DNA from: JAOAGA01 sp964540515
GTDB lineage: Bacteria; CALINM01
Direction of reading: 5' to 3'
Assembly: GCA_964540515.1 (NCBI GenBank)
Contig: CAZIMS010000004.1
Span: forward strand, 107,121 to 171,120
DNA length: 64,000 nucleotides
Shown: positions 26,442 to 35,894 of the stretch, piece after piece
Layout: every line of letters begins with the position of its first letter
How positions within the stretch are numbered: the first letter of the stretch is position 1
Notes under the pieces: model-generated
Database searches by the model: none
Seen by the model: only the letters and a program-made list of their open reading frames with translations
What the model was told of the DNA's origin: nothing
Program-made: the position numbers and the translations under genes

Positions 26442-27645
26442 TTTTGTAGTCTCCGTTAATTAAGGTATTAATAAGCAGATGTCCTTCCTCTATATAAAAT
26501 CCCTTTTCATCGCATAGTCTCTCACAAAACCTTTCTACACCCTTTAGTTTTTTATCTTTTTCATATATAACGAAGGGTACCTTATCGGCAACATGTACCT
26601 TTCGTTCCACCGGTGTTGGGTGGTCAATGCATAATAATATTCTATAGTTTTTAAACTCAGAAAGCCCATCTAATACCCGTCTCAAAAATCTTCTATCTAT
26701 GTACTCAATACCTAACATCTTTTTCTCTAAACTACCTTCATGTGAGGTCTCATCGCAGGCTTCAATATGAACAAAACATATATCATCTTCCTTTAAAGTT
26801 TCTATGGCTGCATCAGCCTTACCTTCAAAGTTTGTGTCTATATAACCTGTAATCCCTTCCACTTTTATGGGTCTTAAGCCAGCTAAAATTCCAATACCCT
26901 TAATGAGATCGACTGCCGATATAACACCACCTTTTAACCCAAATTTATCTTGAAAGCTACTAAGTGCAGGCTTTAGACCTTGACCCCATAACCATACAGA
27001 AGATACTTCCTTTTTACCATTTCTTTTTCTCTCACGATTTAAATCACAATCCCTAAGAATTTCCCTCGAAATTTTCATTATACCCTTTATGATATCTGCA
27101 CCATCGCCTTTGGGAAGATAATCATCAATCGGTTTGTCTGGAATATCGTGGGGGGGGACAAGTTCTAAATTATATTTACCCTCCTTCCATATCATCAAAT
27201 GTCTATAACTTACTCCCCTATAAAAGTTAATTCCTGCAATTTTTATCTTCTCATTTACAAAGTTGATAAATTTTTCTGCCTCTTCGGTACTTATATGCCC
27301 TGCACTATAATCGTCCATAATAGTTAAACCACTCTCTTCTCTAAAACTTACCAAGTTACACCTAAAGGCTACATCATTTGAGCCCATATTGATACCCATA
27401 CTTACAGCCTCAAGGGGGGCTCTACCAGTAAAATATTTTTTCGGATCGAAACCAAATATGCTTAGATTTGCGATATCACTCCCCGGTGACATACCATCAG
27501 GAACTGTTTTAACTACTCCGCAAAAACCGTTCTGGGCAAGAAAATCCATAGATGGCTTTTCTAAATATTCAAGGGGTGTTTTGCCACCTAAAGATTTTAT
27601 CGGATAATCAGCCATTCCATCGGCTATTACTATAAGATATTTCAT
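26434..27645 (-). CDS. apgM: Cofactor-independent phosphoglycerate mutase, archaeal type
   Basis: The 403-residue protein belongs to the alkaline-phosphatase superfamily. It has a metal-binding IADGMAD near 7-13, the nucleophile Ser in PGSDIAN (Ser56), and HIEACDETSHEG and DHPTP for metal binding later. It interconverts 3- and 2-phosphoglycerate. The archaeal (ApgM) version also occurs in several anaerobic bacteria. It lies between DUF89 and manC in the operon. Confidence 0.92.
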   Translation of the reverse strand: MKYLIVIADGMADYPIKSLGGKTPLEYLEKPSMDFLAQNGFCGVVKTVPDGMSPGSDIANLSIFGFDPKKYFTGRAPLEAVSMGINMGSNDVAFRCNLVSFREESGLTIMDDYSAGHISTEEAEKFINFVNEKIKIAGINFYRGVSYRHLMIWKEGKYNLELVPPHDIPDKPIDDYLPKGDGADIIKGIMKISREILRDCDLNRERKRNGKKEVSSVWLWGQGLKPALSSFQDKFGLKGGVISAVDLIKGIGILAGLRPIKVEGITGYIDTNFEGKADAAIETLKEDDICFVHIEACDETSHEGSLEKKMLGIEYIDRRFLRRVLDGLSEFKNYRILLCIDHPTPVERKVHVADKVPFVIYEKDKKLKGVERFCERLCDEKGFYIEEGHLLINTLINGDYKNE

Positions 27646-27654
27646 AAGGTATTC

Positions 27655-28509
27655 CTATTTCTCTTTAAATAAGACAGGACTTTTTTCTGGCACTTTCAAA
27701 AATTCAGCAACGGCTTTACATTTGACCACAAAGAGATAATAAATAGCAAGTCTACTACCATAAAGAGTCTCGAAGTTTGCTTGACCTTTGGATATTATTA
27801 TGTTTGCCGTTCTCATTGCCTTATTTAAAAAGTCGTTTTTTGTCGGATAAGTCGTTCCAACTTCACCATCACCAATAGATAGTACTTTTGTTAGTTTGTC
27901 TATTCCAAGCATTCTGACATCATCCATGGTGGCATCGTTAAGAATCGGTTCTTCCTTTACTACCACGATAACCTTTTTTCTGTGATTTACAAGATACTCT
28001 ATGAAGACCTTGTCAAAGACAATCTCCCCTGAGTTGTCAGTAATATAAAGTATCCTCTCAGCCTTTTCTATGTCTCTTTTAAAATCTTCTATCTGAAATA
28101 TGGAAGGATTAAATTTTTCATATTCCTCTTTTATCTTATTAAGATTAACATTTTCAAAAAGACTATAGTCTATAAGGTTTCCAACAATAGCAAGTTTTGC
28201 AAGGGCTTCTATGGGATTATTACTATCTACAACAATTTTTTTGAAATCATTGTAAAACTCACTAATTTTTTTATTAGATTCTTCCTTTACAGCCTTAAAG
28301 GGGTCCTTTACACCATAGAAATCTTTTATGTATCTATGAACTGATGTTGCCATCTTAGCAGGTGTATTATCAGGATTGATAGTTTCATAAATAACTTTTG
28401 ATATACCTTTGTAAAGCTCAAATCTCTTGTTGTCATCGGATTTCATAAGGTTTGCAATTATATCTGCCTGTTTATAGAAACAGGGTATACAGAGTGGATT
28501 TAGTTTCAT
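27655..28509 (-). CDS. DUF89/ARMT1-like metal-dependent phosphatase
   Basis: The start is ATG 28509 because GGAGG lies four to five bases upstream, inside the longer frame that begins at 28527. The 284-residue product starts MKLNPLCIPCFYKQAD, the CxxC N-terminus of the prokaryotic DUF89 group, and has ILYITDNSGEIVFDKV, a metal-binding Asp/Asn motif. The family includes damage-control phosphatases that remove harmful sugar phosphates; the substrate here is unknown. A clean-up role near a sugar-phosphate enzyme (apgM) would fit but is inference. Confidence 0.85.
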   Translation of the reverse strand: MKLNPLCIPCFYKQADIIANLMKSDDNKRFELYKGISKVIYETINPDNTPAKMATSVHRYIKDFYGVKDPFKAVKEESNKKISEFYNDFKKIVVDSNNPIEALAKLAIVGNLIDYSLFENVNLNKIKEEYEKFNPSIFQIEDFKRDIEKAERILYITDNSGEIVFDKVFIEYLVNHRKKVIVVVKEEPILNDATMDDVRMLGIDKLTKVLSIGDGEVGTTYPTKNDFLNKAMRTANIIISKGQANFETLYGSRLAIYYLFVVKCKAVAEFLKVPEKSPVLFKEK

Positions 28510-28519
28510 AATACCTCCA

Positions 28520-29368
28520 TCAATCATATTGACGTGGGTTTAAAGCATCCTTTAAACCTTCACCGATTAGATTGTAACATAAAACAGACAAAAGAATAAA
28601 CATTCCTGGAAATAAAGATATCCACCAGGCTATCTCAAGTATGTCTCTACCAGAGGTAAGGATATTACCCCAACTTGGAACCGGTGGTTGCACTCCTAAA
28701 CCTAAAAAACTCAATGCCGTTTCAGTTAGGATTGCCCCTGCTATACCAAAAGATGCTGACACAATAACAGGATTAAGGGCGTTAGGTAAAATATGTTTAA
28801 ACATAACTACTATATTTTTGTTGCCTATAGTCTTTTCGTATAGAACAAACTCCCTTTCTCTGAGACTTAAAAACTCACCTCTCACAAGTCTTGCTATTGA
28901 CATCCATCCCGTTAGACCTATTATCAACATTATATTCCAGATGCTTGGTTCCACATAAGCTGTTGCAGAGATTATTAGGAAAAAGGTAGGTATACAAAGC
29001 ATTATATCTGTAATCCTCATTATGAAGCTATCAACCTTTCCACCAAAATAACCACTAATACTACCTAAAATTACACCTATTACTATTGCTATCCCTTCGG
29101 AGACAAAACCTACTAATAAGGATACTCTCCCCCCATAAACAACCCTTGCAAAGACATCTCTACCTAAGGCATCGGTGCCAAACCAGTGTTCTGCTGATGG
29201 AGGAAGTAGCACCTTATCAAGATTAATCTCATCATAACCAGTCTTTGAAAAAATAGGATATAGAAAAGCAATAAAGATAAGTAATAAAACAAAAATTAAT
29301 GAGTATTTAGCAGTGCTTTTATTAAAAAACTTTTGAAAAATTATTCTATAATAGCTTTTCTCATTCAT
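28520..29368 (-). CDS. Peptide/nickel-type ABC transporter permease (OppC/DppC)
   Basis: The 282-residue protein has an N-terminal membrane segment, the phrase HWFGTDALGRDVFARVVYG, and the permease EAA-type loop, followed by FLGLGVQPPVPSWG. These are signatures of the OppC family. It pairs with the OppB-type permease 28 bases upstream and the lipoprotein binding protein before that. No ATPase gene is present in the operon, so OppD/OppF subunits must be encoded elsewhere or shared. Confidence 0.92.
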   Translation of the reverse strand: MNEKSYYRIIFQKFFNKSTAKYSLIFVLLLIFIAFLYPIFSKTGYDEINLDKVLLPPSAEHWFGTDALGRDVFARVVYGGRVSLLVGFVSEGIAIVIGVILGSISGYFGGKVDSFIMRITDIMLCIPTFFLIISATAYVEPSIWNIMLIIGLTGWMSIARLVRGEFLSLREREFVLYEKTIGNKNIVVMFKHILPNALNPVIVSASFGIAGAILTETALSFLGLGVQPPVPSWGNILTSGRDILEIAWWISLFPGMFILLSVLCYNLIGEGLKDALNPRQYD

Positions 29369-29396
29369 AACTAACGTTACCTTTAATTAAACTCCT

Positions 29397-30371
29397 CTAT
29401 TTAAATCTTATTCTTGGATCTGCTAAGGCGTATCCTATGTCTGCCAAGATATTACCTAATAAAGTTAGAAAAGAGGTTAAAACCAGTAAAGCCATAATTA
29501 CTGGATAATCTCTTGCCATGGCAGACTGAAAAAATAGCTGTCCCATACCTGGGATAGAAAATATGGTTTCAAAGATTACACTGCCACCAATAAGACCTGG
29601 CACAGAAAGACCAAGTATTGTTATAACTGGTATTAAAGCGTTTCTTAAAGCATGTTTTCTTAATATTACCCTTTCTGGTAGCCCCTTAATTCTTGCAAGT
29701 AAAATATAATCTTGCCTTAATACATCATCCAAGTTAGAGGCGACATATCTTGACATATAAGCTATGCTCCCAGTTGTTGCTACAACTAAAGGCAAAATTA
29801 GATGTTTGGCCATGTCCAAAACTTTATCAAAGGTAGACAAATAGGCATAGTTTATAGACTTTAATCCTGATATGGGTAATACCCTTAGAGAAATCCCAAA
29901 GACAACTATCAAAATTATAGCTAACCAGAAAGAAGGCATAGAATAAAAAAAGAAAGATAAGAAGGTAACGATCCTTTCCTTAATCTTTCCTTTATTAACG
30001 CTTATAAAGATTCCTAAGGGGATAGAAAGTATAAGCGTTATAAACATTGAGAGAAGACTTATTGATAATGTTACAGGAAGCCTTTCTTTTATCTTATCTA
30101 CGACTTTTCTTCCATCAGGAGATAAAGAGTTACCAAAGTCAAGGACTAAAATATTTTTTACCCATTTAATGTACCTTACATGGACTGGCTTGTCTAAATC
30201 ATAATGTTTTCTAAGCTTTTCTACAATCTCTGGTGTTATTCTTGGATTAAGCTCTGTTTGTAAGTCCGTTGGGCTGCCAGGTGTTAAGTTAATTATGAAA
30301 AAAGAGATTAAGGTAATACCAAAAAAAACAGGGATTGTTGAGATTAACCTTTTGATTATATATTTAATCAC
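29397..30371 (-). CDS. Peptide/nickel-type ABC transporter permease (OppB/DppB)
   Basis: The 324-residue protein begins with MIKYIIKRLISTIPVFFGIT and has FFIINLTPGSPTD, typical of OppB. Six membrane segments are visible. The C-terminal half has RHALRNALIPVITILGLSVP, the loop that contacts the ATPase. It starts immediately after the binding-protein stop, so translation is likely coupled. Confidence 0.93.
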   Translation of the reverse strand: MIKYIIKRLISTIPVFFGITLISFFIINLTPGSPTDLQTELNPRITPEIVEKLRKHYDLDKPVHVRYIKWVKNILVLDFGNSLSPDGRKVVDKIKERLPVTLSISLLSMFITLILSIPLGIFISVNKGKIKERIVTFLSFFFYSMPSFWLAIILIVVFGISLRVLPISGLKSINYAYLSTFDKVLDMAKHLILPLVVATTGSIAYMSRYVASNLDDVLRQDYILLARIKGLPERVILRKHALRNALIPVITILGLSVPGLIGGSVIFETIFSIPGMGQLFFQSAMARDYPVIMALLVLTSFLTLLGNILADIGYALADPRIRFK

Positions 30372-31979
30372 CTAATACCTCTGCTCCATCTTTGGTACAT
30401 ACCATTTTTCTTTATTGTAAGCAATACCAGCAGGTTTTGGTTCTATACCTCTAAATCTTTTATCAATAACAGGCAGCGCATAGGGAACATATAAAAATAC
30501 GCAGGGCACATCATCTGCCAAAATCTCTTGTATTCTATCATATATTGCCTTTCTCTTTTTTTTGTCAATACTTTTCCTACCTTCCAAAAGTAGCCTATCT
30601 ACTTCCTCATTTTTATAACTATAGTGATTAAGCCCCCCCTTCTCAGCCTTTGATGAATGCCAGATGTCATAGAGGTCGGGGTCTTGAGGAATTGTCCAGC
30701 CAAGAATAATTGCCTCGAAGTTTTTCTTACTAATAAACTCCTTTATGAAGACAGCCCACTCCAAAACAAGTATTTTCATGTCAATACCAATGTTTTTAAG
30801 TCTTCTTTGAATAATCTCGGCAGTTTTAATTCTTGCATCATTACCTTGATTTGTTAAAACAGTAAATCTAAAGGGCTTACCATCTTTCTCCAAAATTCCA
30901 TCGCCATCTTTATCTTCAAATCCAGCCTCTTTAAGAAGCTTTTTTGCCTTATCATAATCCAAACCATATCTCTCTACATTTGGGTTATACCAGTAAACAT
31001 CTGGTTTATAGGGGCCTGTTGCTTCTTCACCATGCCCTAACAGAACACCCTTTATTATCTCCTTTTTGTCAATGGCATAGGCAATAGCTTTTCTTACCCT
31101 CTTATCATCGAAGGGTTTTCTAGTCAGATTAAAACCAAAATAGGTATATGCAAAAGCCAAGTACCTATATTTATTGAAACGGTTTTTAAAATCTTCCTTG
31201 TCTGTCTGTCTTTCATACTGAAGAGGTGTGAGAGAAGTAAAATCAATGTTTCCAGACTTTAGCTCAAAAAACATTGTTGCCATATCTGGAATTACCCTGA
31301 AGACTTCTCCGTCAAGATAGGGTCTTCCTTCAAAATAATCATCATAAGCTTTAAGCTCTATTTTTTGACCTGATATCCATTCTTTTAGTATATAGGGACC
31401 TGTTCCAATTGGTTTTCTTGCCAACTCAGATTTGGTTATATCTTTACCCTCCAAGAGGTGTTTAGGCACAATAGACACACCCCAGCTCGATAGGGCTGGG
31501 GCAAAAGGTTCATTGTACTCTACCACAAAAGTATATTTGTCAGGGTTGTAAACCCTTTTAACAGTCAAGAAATCCCCACTATAGGGTGTAGGGGTATTGG
31601 GGTCAGTAATTATTTTATAGGTAAAAACACAATCATCAGAGGTAAACTCTTTACCATCTTGCCACTTTACCCCTTTTTTTAGCTTAAAAATTATCTTTAA
31701 GCCATCTGAAGAGACTGAAAAAGATTCTGCTAAATCGCCAACAATATTTAGGTTTTCATCGTACTTTACAAGACCATTGTAAATCAAAGAGGCCACTTGA
31801 TGGGAAGCGCTATCAGAGGCAAGAAAAGGTATTAAATTATTTGCATCGCCGATAGTACCCTCTATGAGCTTATCACCGTAATCTTTACTATCAACTGTAG
31901 ATACCTTTCTTTCTTTAATGTCTTTTTCTTGACAAGCAACTAAAGTTAATAATAAAAGTATCCAAAAAAATCTTTTCAT
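30372..31979 (-). CDS. Extracellular solute-binding lipoprotein, peptide/nickel ABC family
   Basis: The 535-residue protein has a lipoprotein signal (LLLTLVAC, Cys16) and the SBP-family-5 fold: GTIGDANNLIPFLASDSASH, ARKPIGTGPYILKEW, and KRVRKAIAYAIDKKEII-type text. It captures peptides, or possibly nickel or other small ligands, for the OppB/OppC permeases downstream. It overlaps the preceding lipoprotein gene by 4 bases. The ligand cannot be told from sequence. Confidence 0.92.
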   Translation of the reverse strand: MKRFFWILLLLTLVACQEKDIKERKVSTVDSKDYGDKLIEGTIGDANNLIPFLASDSASHQVASLIYNGLVKYDENLNIVGDLAESFSVSSDGLKIIFKLKKGVKWQDGKEFTSDDCVFTYKIITDPNTPTPYSGDFLTVKRVYNPDKYTFVVEYNEPFAPALSSWGVSIVPKHLLEGKDITKSELARKPIGTGPYILKEWISGQKIELKAYDDYFEGRPYLDGEVFRVIPDMATMFFELKSGNIDFTSLTPLQYERQTDKEDFKNRFNKYRYLAFAYTYFGFNLTRKPFDDKRVRKAIAYAIDKKEIIKGVLLGHGEEATGPYKPDVYWYNPNVERYGLDYDKAKKLLKEAGFEDKDGDGILEKDGKPFRFTVLTNQGNDARIKTAEIIQRRLKNIGIDMKILVLEWAVFIKEFISKKNFEAIILGWTIPQDPDLYDIWHSSKAEKGGLNHYSYKNEEVDRLLLEGRKSIDKKKRKAIYDRIQEILADDVPCVFLYVPYALPVIDKRFRGIEPKPAGIAYNKEKWYVPKMEQRY

Positions 31980-32449
31980 AGTTCTTCTGCCAGAAAAAAT
32001 TTTAAATGACAGTTCTCAATGATAATATTGAAAACTTTTCTATCTTCCTCCAATTTATAAAAAATTGTATTACTTTCTTCAAGAAACTCATTGAAAAAAT
32101 ACTTCTTCAAATTACTGTTTAACAAGCTTACATCAACGGGAAATAGATGAAAATAAGCGTCTTTAACTTCATTGCCCAAGTATAAAATTTTAATCTTTCC
32201 TTTAATATCTTCAACTTTAATTATCTCGGCACCAAAGTTGTAAATTGAAACTTCGAAAAAATTCTCATCTCCCTTAACTATTACATCTCCGTAAAAATAA
32301 CTATCCTTACAAATAAGCTCTAAATATCCCTGCTTAGTTATCCCCCCCTTATTCTCCTTTATCTGTAAAACCTCTCTCGAACAACCAACAAAAAAAAATA
32401 CAAAAAATAGTAAAAAAACTAATAAATTTTTAGAAATCCTATGCTTCAT
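31976..32449 (-). CDS. Small lipoprotein of unknown function, possibly LolB-like
   Basis: The 157-residue product has a lipobox FFVGC (Cys23). The mature part has alternating beta strands with G-Y-L-E-L at the start and YNFGAEIIKVEDIKGKIKILY, a pattern that faintly recalls LolB/DUF4292 lipoprotein-chaperone folds. That resemblance is weak. It lies 28 bases after the TPR lipoprotein and overlaps the binding-protein gene by 4 bases. Many lipoproteins of this operon would need a LolB-type receptor. Confidence 0.6.
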   Translation of the reverse strand: MKHRISKNLLVFLLFFVFFFVGCSREVLQIKENKGGITKQGYLELICKDSYFYGDVIVKGDENFFEVSIYNFGAEIIKVEDIKGKIKILYLGNEVKDAYFHLFPVDVSLLNSNLKKYFFNEFLEESNTIFYKLEEDRKVFNIIIENCHLKFFLAEEL

Positions 32450-32477
32450 ATTATGATCTTAGATTATAGAAAACATC

Positions 32478-34160
32478 TTAGAAGTTTTTAAGTTGCTCAA
32501 TCTTCCTCTTTAGGCCCTCTTCATCTTCAGGCTCAAAATTAAGAGCATCTTCATAAAATTTTTTTGCCTCTTTTTTCCTATTTAACTTAACTAATATATC
32601 TCCCAGATGTTCAAGTACAGTAGGGTCTTCTTTTAGTTTTTCATATGATTTTAAAATAATCTCATAGGCTTTATCATACTTTCCAGAAAGGTAGTAATAC
32701 CAAGCAAGGCTATCGAGAATATAGGGGTCATTAGGCTTTTCTTCCAAGGCTTTTTTAATATATTCGTATGCCCTTTCTAATTCTTTTCCCTTTTCTAAAA
32801 GGCTATACCCCACAAAATTTAAGGCATCGGGGTTATCTGGTTCTTTACTAATTATCTCCTCTATTAGGCTTATACCCTCATCAAACCTTCCAATTTTAAT
32901 TAGAATCTCAGCTTTAACATATAAAACCCTATTACCCTTAGTTTCACCAGCCTTTATTAGCTTGTCTAATATCTGCATAGCCTCGTTATATTTCTTTCTA
33001 TTTTTAAGATATAATGAAAGAAAATATCCTGCATCGCTGTCTTCTTCTAATTCCCATAGCTCTTTTAATATCTTATAGGATTCGTCAAGTCTTTTTGTCT
33101 TTTCATATGCTATTGCGAGATTGAGCTTTGCAGATTTATGATACTCAATATCTTTTATATCTTTTAGATAATATATCACCTTATCCCAGTCTTTAATCTC
33201 CTTGTAATAAATTCCAGCAACATATTTAGCCTTATCACTTTTTTTATCCAATAAAAGAATTCTATCTATATATTTTTTTGCGACCTCGAGTCTCTCTCCA
33301 TCAACAGCTATAAAACCAGCTTTATATAGCAAATCCAAGTTGTCTGGAAACTGATTTATTAGAAACTCTATGTGTCTTAATGAGTTATCGTAGTCATTCT
33401 CTCCTAAATAAAGCATAGCAAGTCTCTCTCTTACTTTAGGAAAATCAGGATTTCTCTGAATAAATCTTTCTAATACCTCAATAGATTTTTTCCTATCACC
33501 CAACTTATCATAAATGTTATCAAGGTTTATTAATATCTCATCTTCTTCCCTTTCGGCAAAGGCTTTCTCATACTCTCTTGCCGCTTCCTCATTCATATTA
33601 AGCTCTTCATAAACCCTTGCTAAGGTAAGCATGCCAAAAAAACTATTGGGAAACTTCTTTTGTACTCTTAAAAGTATATTCTTTGCCTTTTTGAAATCTT
33701 TATTTTCCATATAGAGATTAGCAAGAAATATATAATAATTTTCTCTATCCACCTCTTTCTCAACCAGTTTTTCAAGAACAGGGAAAGCCCCTTTCTTATC
33801 TCCTTTTATAATATGGATATTTGCAAGTGTCATTAAGGCAGAGATACTTTCTGGGTTATTTTTAATAACAACTCTTATGGTATCAAAGGCATTATCAAAT
33901 CTTTTAGTAAAAGTATATATTGAAGCTAAATCGATTAATGCCTCTTCATAGTTTGGTACCCTGTCAAGAAACTCAAGGATATATTTCTCAGCAGCCGCAA
34001 GATCACCTAAAGCCATCGCTGAGTTATATGCCATATACAGCGCTATATCATCAGAAGAAAGAGTAATATCTGGTATATTACCTCTATCTTCTAACATAAC
34101 TCTATGACAGGCAAAAAGTTGTAATGTTAAGATGACTAATATAATTGTTTTTTTTATCAT
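32478..34160 (-). CDS. TPR-repeat lipoprotein
   Basis: The 560-residue protein has a lipobox QLFAC (Cys18) and then a nearly unbroken solenoid of tetratricopeptide repeats (about 13 by eye). Clear examples are NYYIFLANLYMENKDFKKAK and the C-terminal PTVLEHLGDILVKLNRKKEA. Such proteins are scaffolds in the periplasm, often at the outer membrane. The partner is unknown. The ATG overlaps the mobA stop by 4 bases. Confidence 0.88.
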   Translation of the reverse strand: MIKKTIILVILTLQLFACHRVMLEDRGNIPDITLSSDDIALYMAYNSAMALGDLAAAEKYILEFLDRVPNYEEALIDLASIYTFTKRFDNAFDTIRVVIKNNPESISALMTLANIHIIKGDKKGAFPVLEKLVEKEVDRENYYIFLANLYMENKDFKKAKNILLRVQKKFPNSFFGMLTLARVYEELNMNEEAAREYEKAFAEREEDEILINLDNIYDKLGDRKKSIEVLERFIQRNPDFPKVRERLAMLYLGENDYDNSLRHIEFLINQFPDNLDLLYKAGFIAVDGERLEVAKKYIDRILLLDKKSDKAKYVAGIYYKEIKDWDKVIYYLKDIKDIEYHKSAKLNLAIAYEKTKRLDESYKILKELWELEEDSDAGYFLSLYLKNRKKYNEAMQILDKLIKAGETKGNRVLYVKAEILIKIGRFDEGISLIEEIISKEPDNPDALNFVGYSLLEKGKELERAYEYIKKALEEKPNDPYILDSLAWYYYLSGKYDKAYEIILKSYEKLKEDPTVLEHLGDILVKLNRKKEAKKFYEDALNFEPEDEEGLKRKIEQLKNF

Positions 34161-34750
34161 AGACAGTTCCTTTTTAAAGATTCATAATCCTCTCTTGTAT
34201 TGATGTTAAGAAAGGATATTAGTTTTTCATCGTACCTTTTAACTTCTTCTTCCTTAATTAAATATACCTTAAGATGATCAAAAAAATCTATAATCTTAAA
34301 GTTTTTCATTTCTAACTGACTCTTTATAACCTCTATACTTTTTCTCGAATATATTGCAAATAGGGGGTGTAATCCATCACTAAGATAGGGAACTACAACA
34401 TCATATCCAAAAGCTAAGTCAGTCATTCTCCTTATAAGCTCCTCTGAAAAAAGGGGGTTATCACAACTTTTTATAAAGACATACTCCTTTTTGCTGTGAC
34501 TTAATGCCGTTAATATCCCAATAATAGGGCTCTGTTCCTCTCTAACATCACAAACTACCTTATAACCTTTATATAAATCTTTATAATCTTTCTTCGTAAT
34601 TACAAAGACTTCTTGAAATAGGGTAGATAACTTTCTATAAATAATATCAATAAAAGTTTGGTTGTCTAAAGTAAGAAATGCTTTATTCTCTCCCATTCTC
34701 TCGCTTCTACCACCAGTAAGTACATAGGCGTATACATTTTCTATCTTCAT
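34157..34750 (-). CDS. mobA: Molybdenum cofactor guanylyltransferase MobA
   Basis: The 197-residue protein has the MobA loop LTGGRSERMGENKAF (11-25), the metal-binding Asp in SCDNPLF, and the phrase DGLHPLFAIYSR. It adds GMP to molybdopterin to make the guanine dinucleotide cofactor used by DMSO-reductase family enzymes such as nitrate or arsenate reductases. It is first of the long operon; mog, another cofactor gene, lies separately at 44232. An isolated MobA implies molybdoenzymes elsewhere. Confidence 0.9.
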   Translation of the reverse strand: MKIENVYAYVLTGGRSERMGENKAFLTLDNQTFIDIIYRKLSTLFQEVFVITKKDYKDLYKGYKVVCDVREEQSPIIGILTALSHSKKEYVFIKSCDNPLFSEELIRRMTDLAFGYDVVVPYLSDGLHPLFAIYSRKSIEVIKSQLEMKNFKIIDFFDHLKVYLIKEEEVKRYDEKLISFLNINTREDYESLKRNCL

Positions 34751-34841
34751 AAAAAAATTTTATCATTTTTCTTATTATACTGTTAAATTAAAACTGTTTG
34801 GTTTACTAAAAAGTCTTTTTTTATTAACATATTACTGAGAT

Positions 34842-35894
34842 ATGAGAAAACAGCTTTGCTCTTTTATCAATAGGGAGTTCTACAATATCTTTAATACAAC
34901 CTTCTTCGGACTGACAATAATGATATTGTCCCTTAGGTTGGTAAAAATTTTTGAAACCTTCCAAGCATCTATATCCACAGAAGAGTTTTTTCTAATTATT
35001 TTGCTTCTACTACCCTCTATCCATTTTATAATACTACCTATCTCCTATCTTATAGCAACAACAATTACCTTAACCAAACTTTCAAGCACTAATGAGCTTA
35101 TAGCACTAAATAACTCCTGCATATCAAGTATGAGAGTTTTAAAGGTCCTTTTTATCATCACTTTACCAATCTTTTTTTTTAATCTTTTAAACTCAATTTT
35201 TATCAAACCGGCATCTAATAAATTTCTCAGAGAGATTACAGAAAGTAAATTTCAGAATATAATAGCAACTCCTCAAAAAAATGTTTTCACCAGATTGTCT
35301 AAGGGGAAATACATTTATCTTGAAGGTGAAAGTAAAAAGGGGGATGGTATTATCTATGCAAGTTTTAAGGATGATAATTTTATCGCAGTGTCTGCATTAA
35401 CTGGAGAGATAGAAAAAGAGATTGTAAACTTCAAGTTCGGCAACTTAATAATGAGTAAAGCAGATAAGACAGAAATTTTAGATTTTGAGACTCTATCCCT
35501 TCCTATAAACTTAGATACAGAAAAAAAGTCTGAAGATTTAAAAAGAGGCTACCTTCCTTTTTTAGAACTCTTAAAAAGGTATAAAGAAAATCCTAATAAT
35601 AGAGTTATCAAGACAGAGATATTCTATCGTATCTTTTACTCTTTCGCCCCTCTAATTCTGCTTATTCTTTCATTTCCACTTTCGATAGGATTTTCAAGAC
35701 ACTATAAAACACAGGGTATAATAGTAAGTGTCTCTGTGGGATTGCTTTTTTATATTCTCTTTTCTTCCTTCGACACTATGTCAATAAAAGGAGCTATTGA
35801 ACCCTATATAGGTTTTCCACTAATTTACACCTTTCTAATTTTAATTGCCTACATTGCCTTTCTAAAAAAAGGGATAATTATTAAGAAGAGATGA
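34842..35894 (+). CDS. lptF: LPS export ABC permease LptF (YjgP/YjgQ family)
   Basis: The 350-residue protein has six predicted membrane helices, three at each end, with a periplasmic beta-jellyroll between them (about 110-240). The N-terminus (FINREFYNIFNTTF) and the phrase SSTNELIALNNSCIS are typical of LptF/LptG. Together with LptG and LptB it extracts lipopolysaccharide from the inner membrane. It overlaps lptG by 4 bases. The ribosome site is weak. Confidence 0.88.
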   Translation: MRKQLCSFINREFYNIFNTTFFGLTIMILSLRLVKIFETFQASISTEEFFLIILLLLPSIHFIILPISYLIATTITLTKLSSTNELIALNNSCISSMRVLKVLFIITLPIFFFNLLNSIFIKPASNKFLREITESKFQNIIATPQKNVFTRLSKGKYIYLEGESKKGDGIIYASFKDDNFIAVSALTGEIEKEIVNFKFGNLIMSKADKTEILDFETLSLPINLDTEKKSEDLKRGYLPFLELLKRYKENPNNRVIKTEIFYRIFYSFAPLILLILSFPLSIGFSRHYKTQGIIVSVSVGLLFYILFSSFDTMSIKGAIEPYIGFPLIYTFLILIAYIAFLKKGIIIKKR

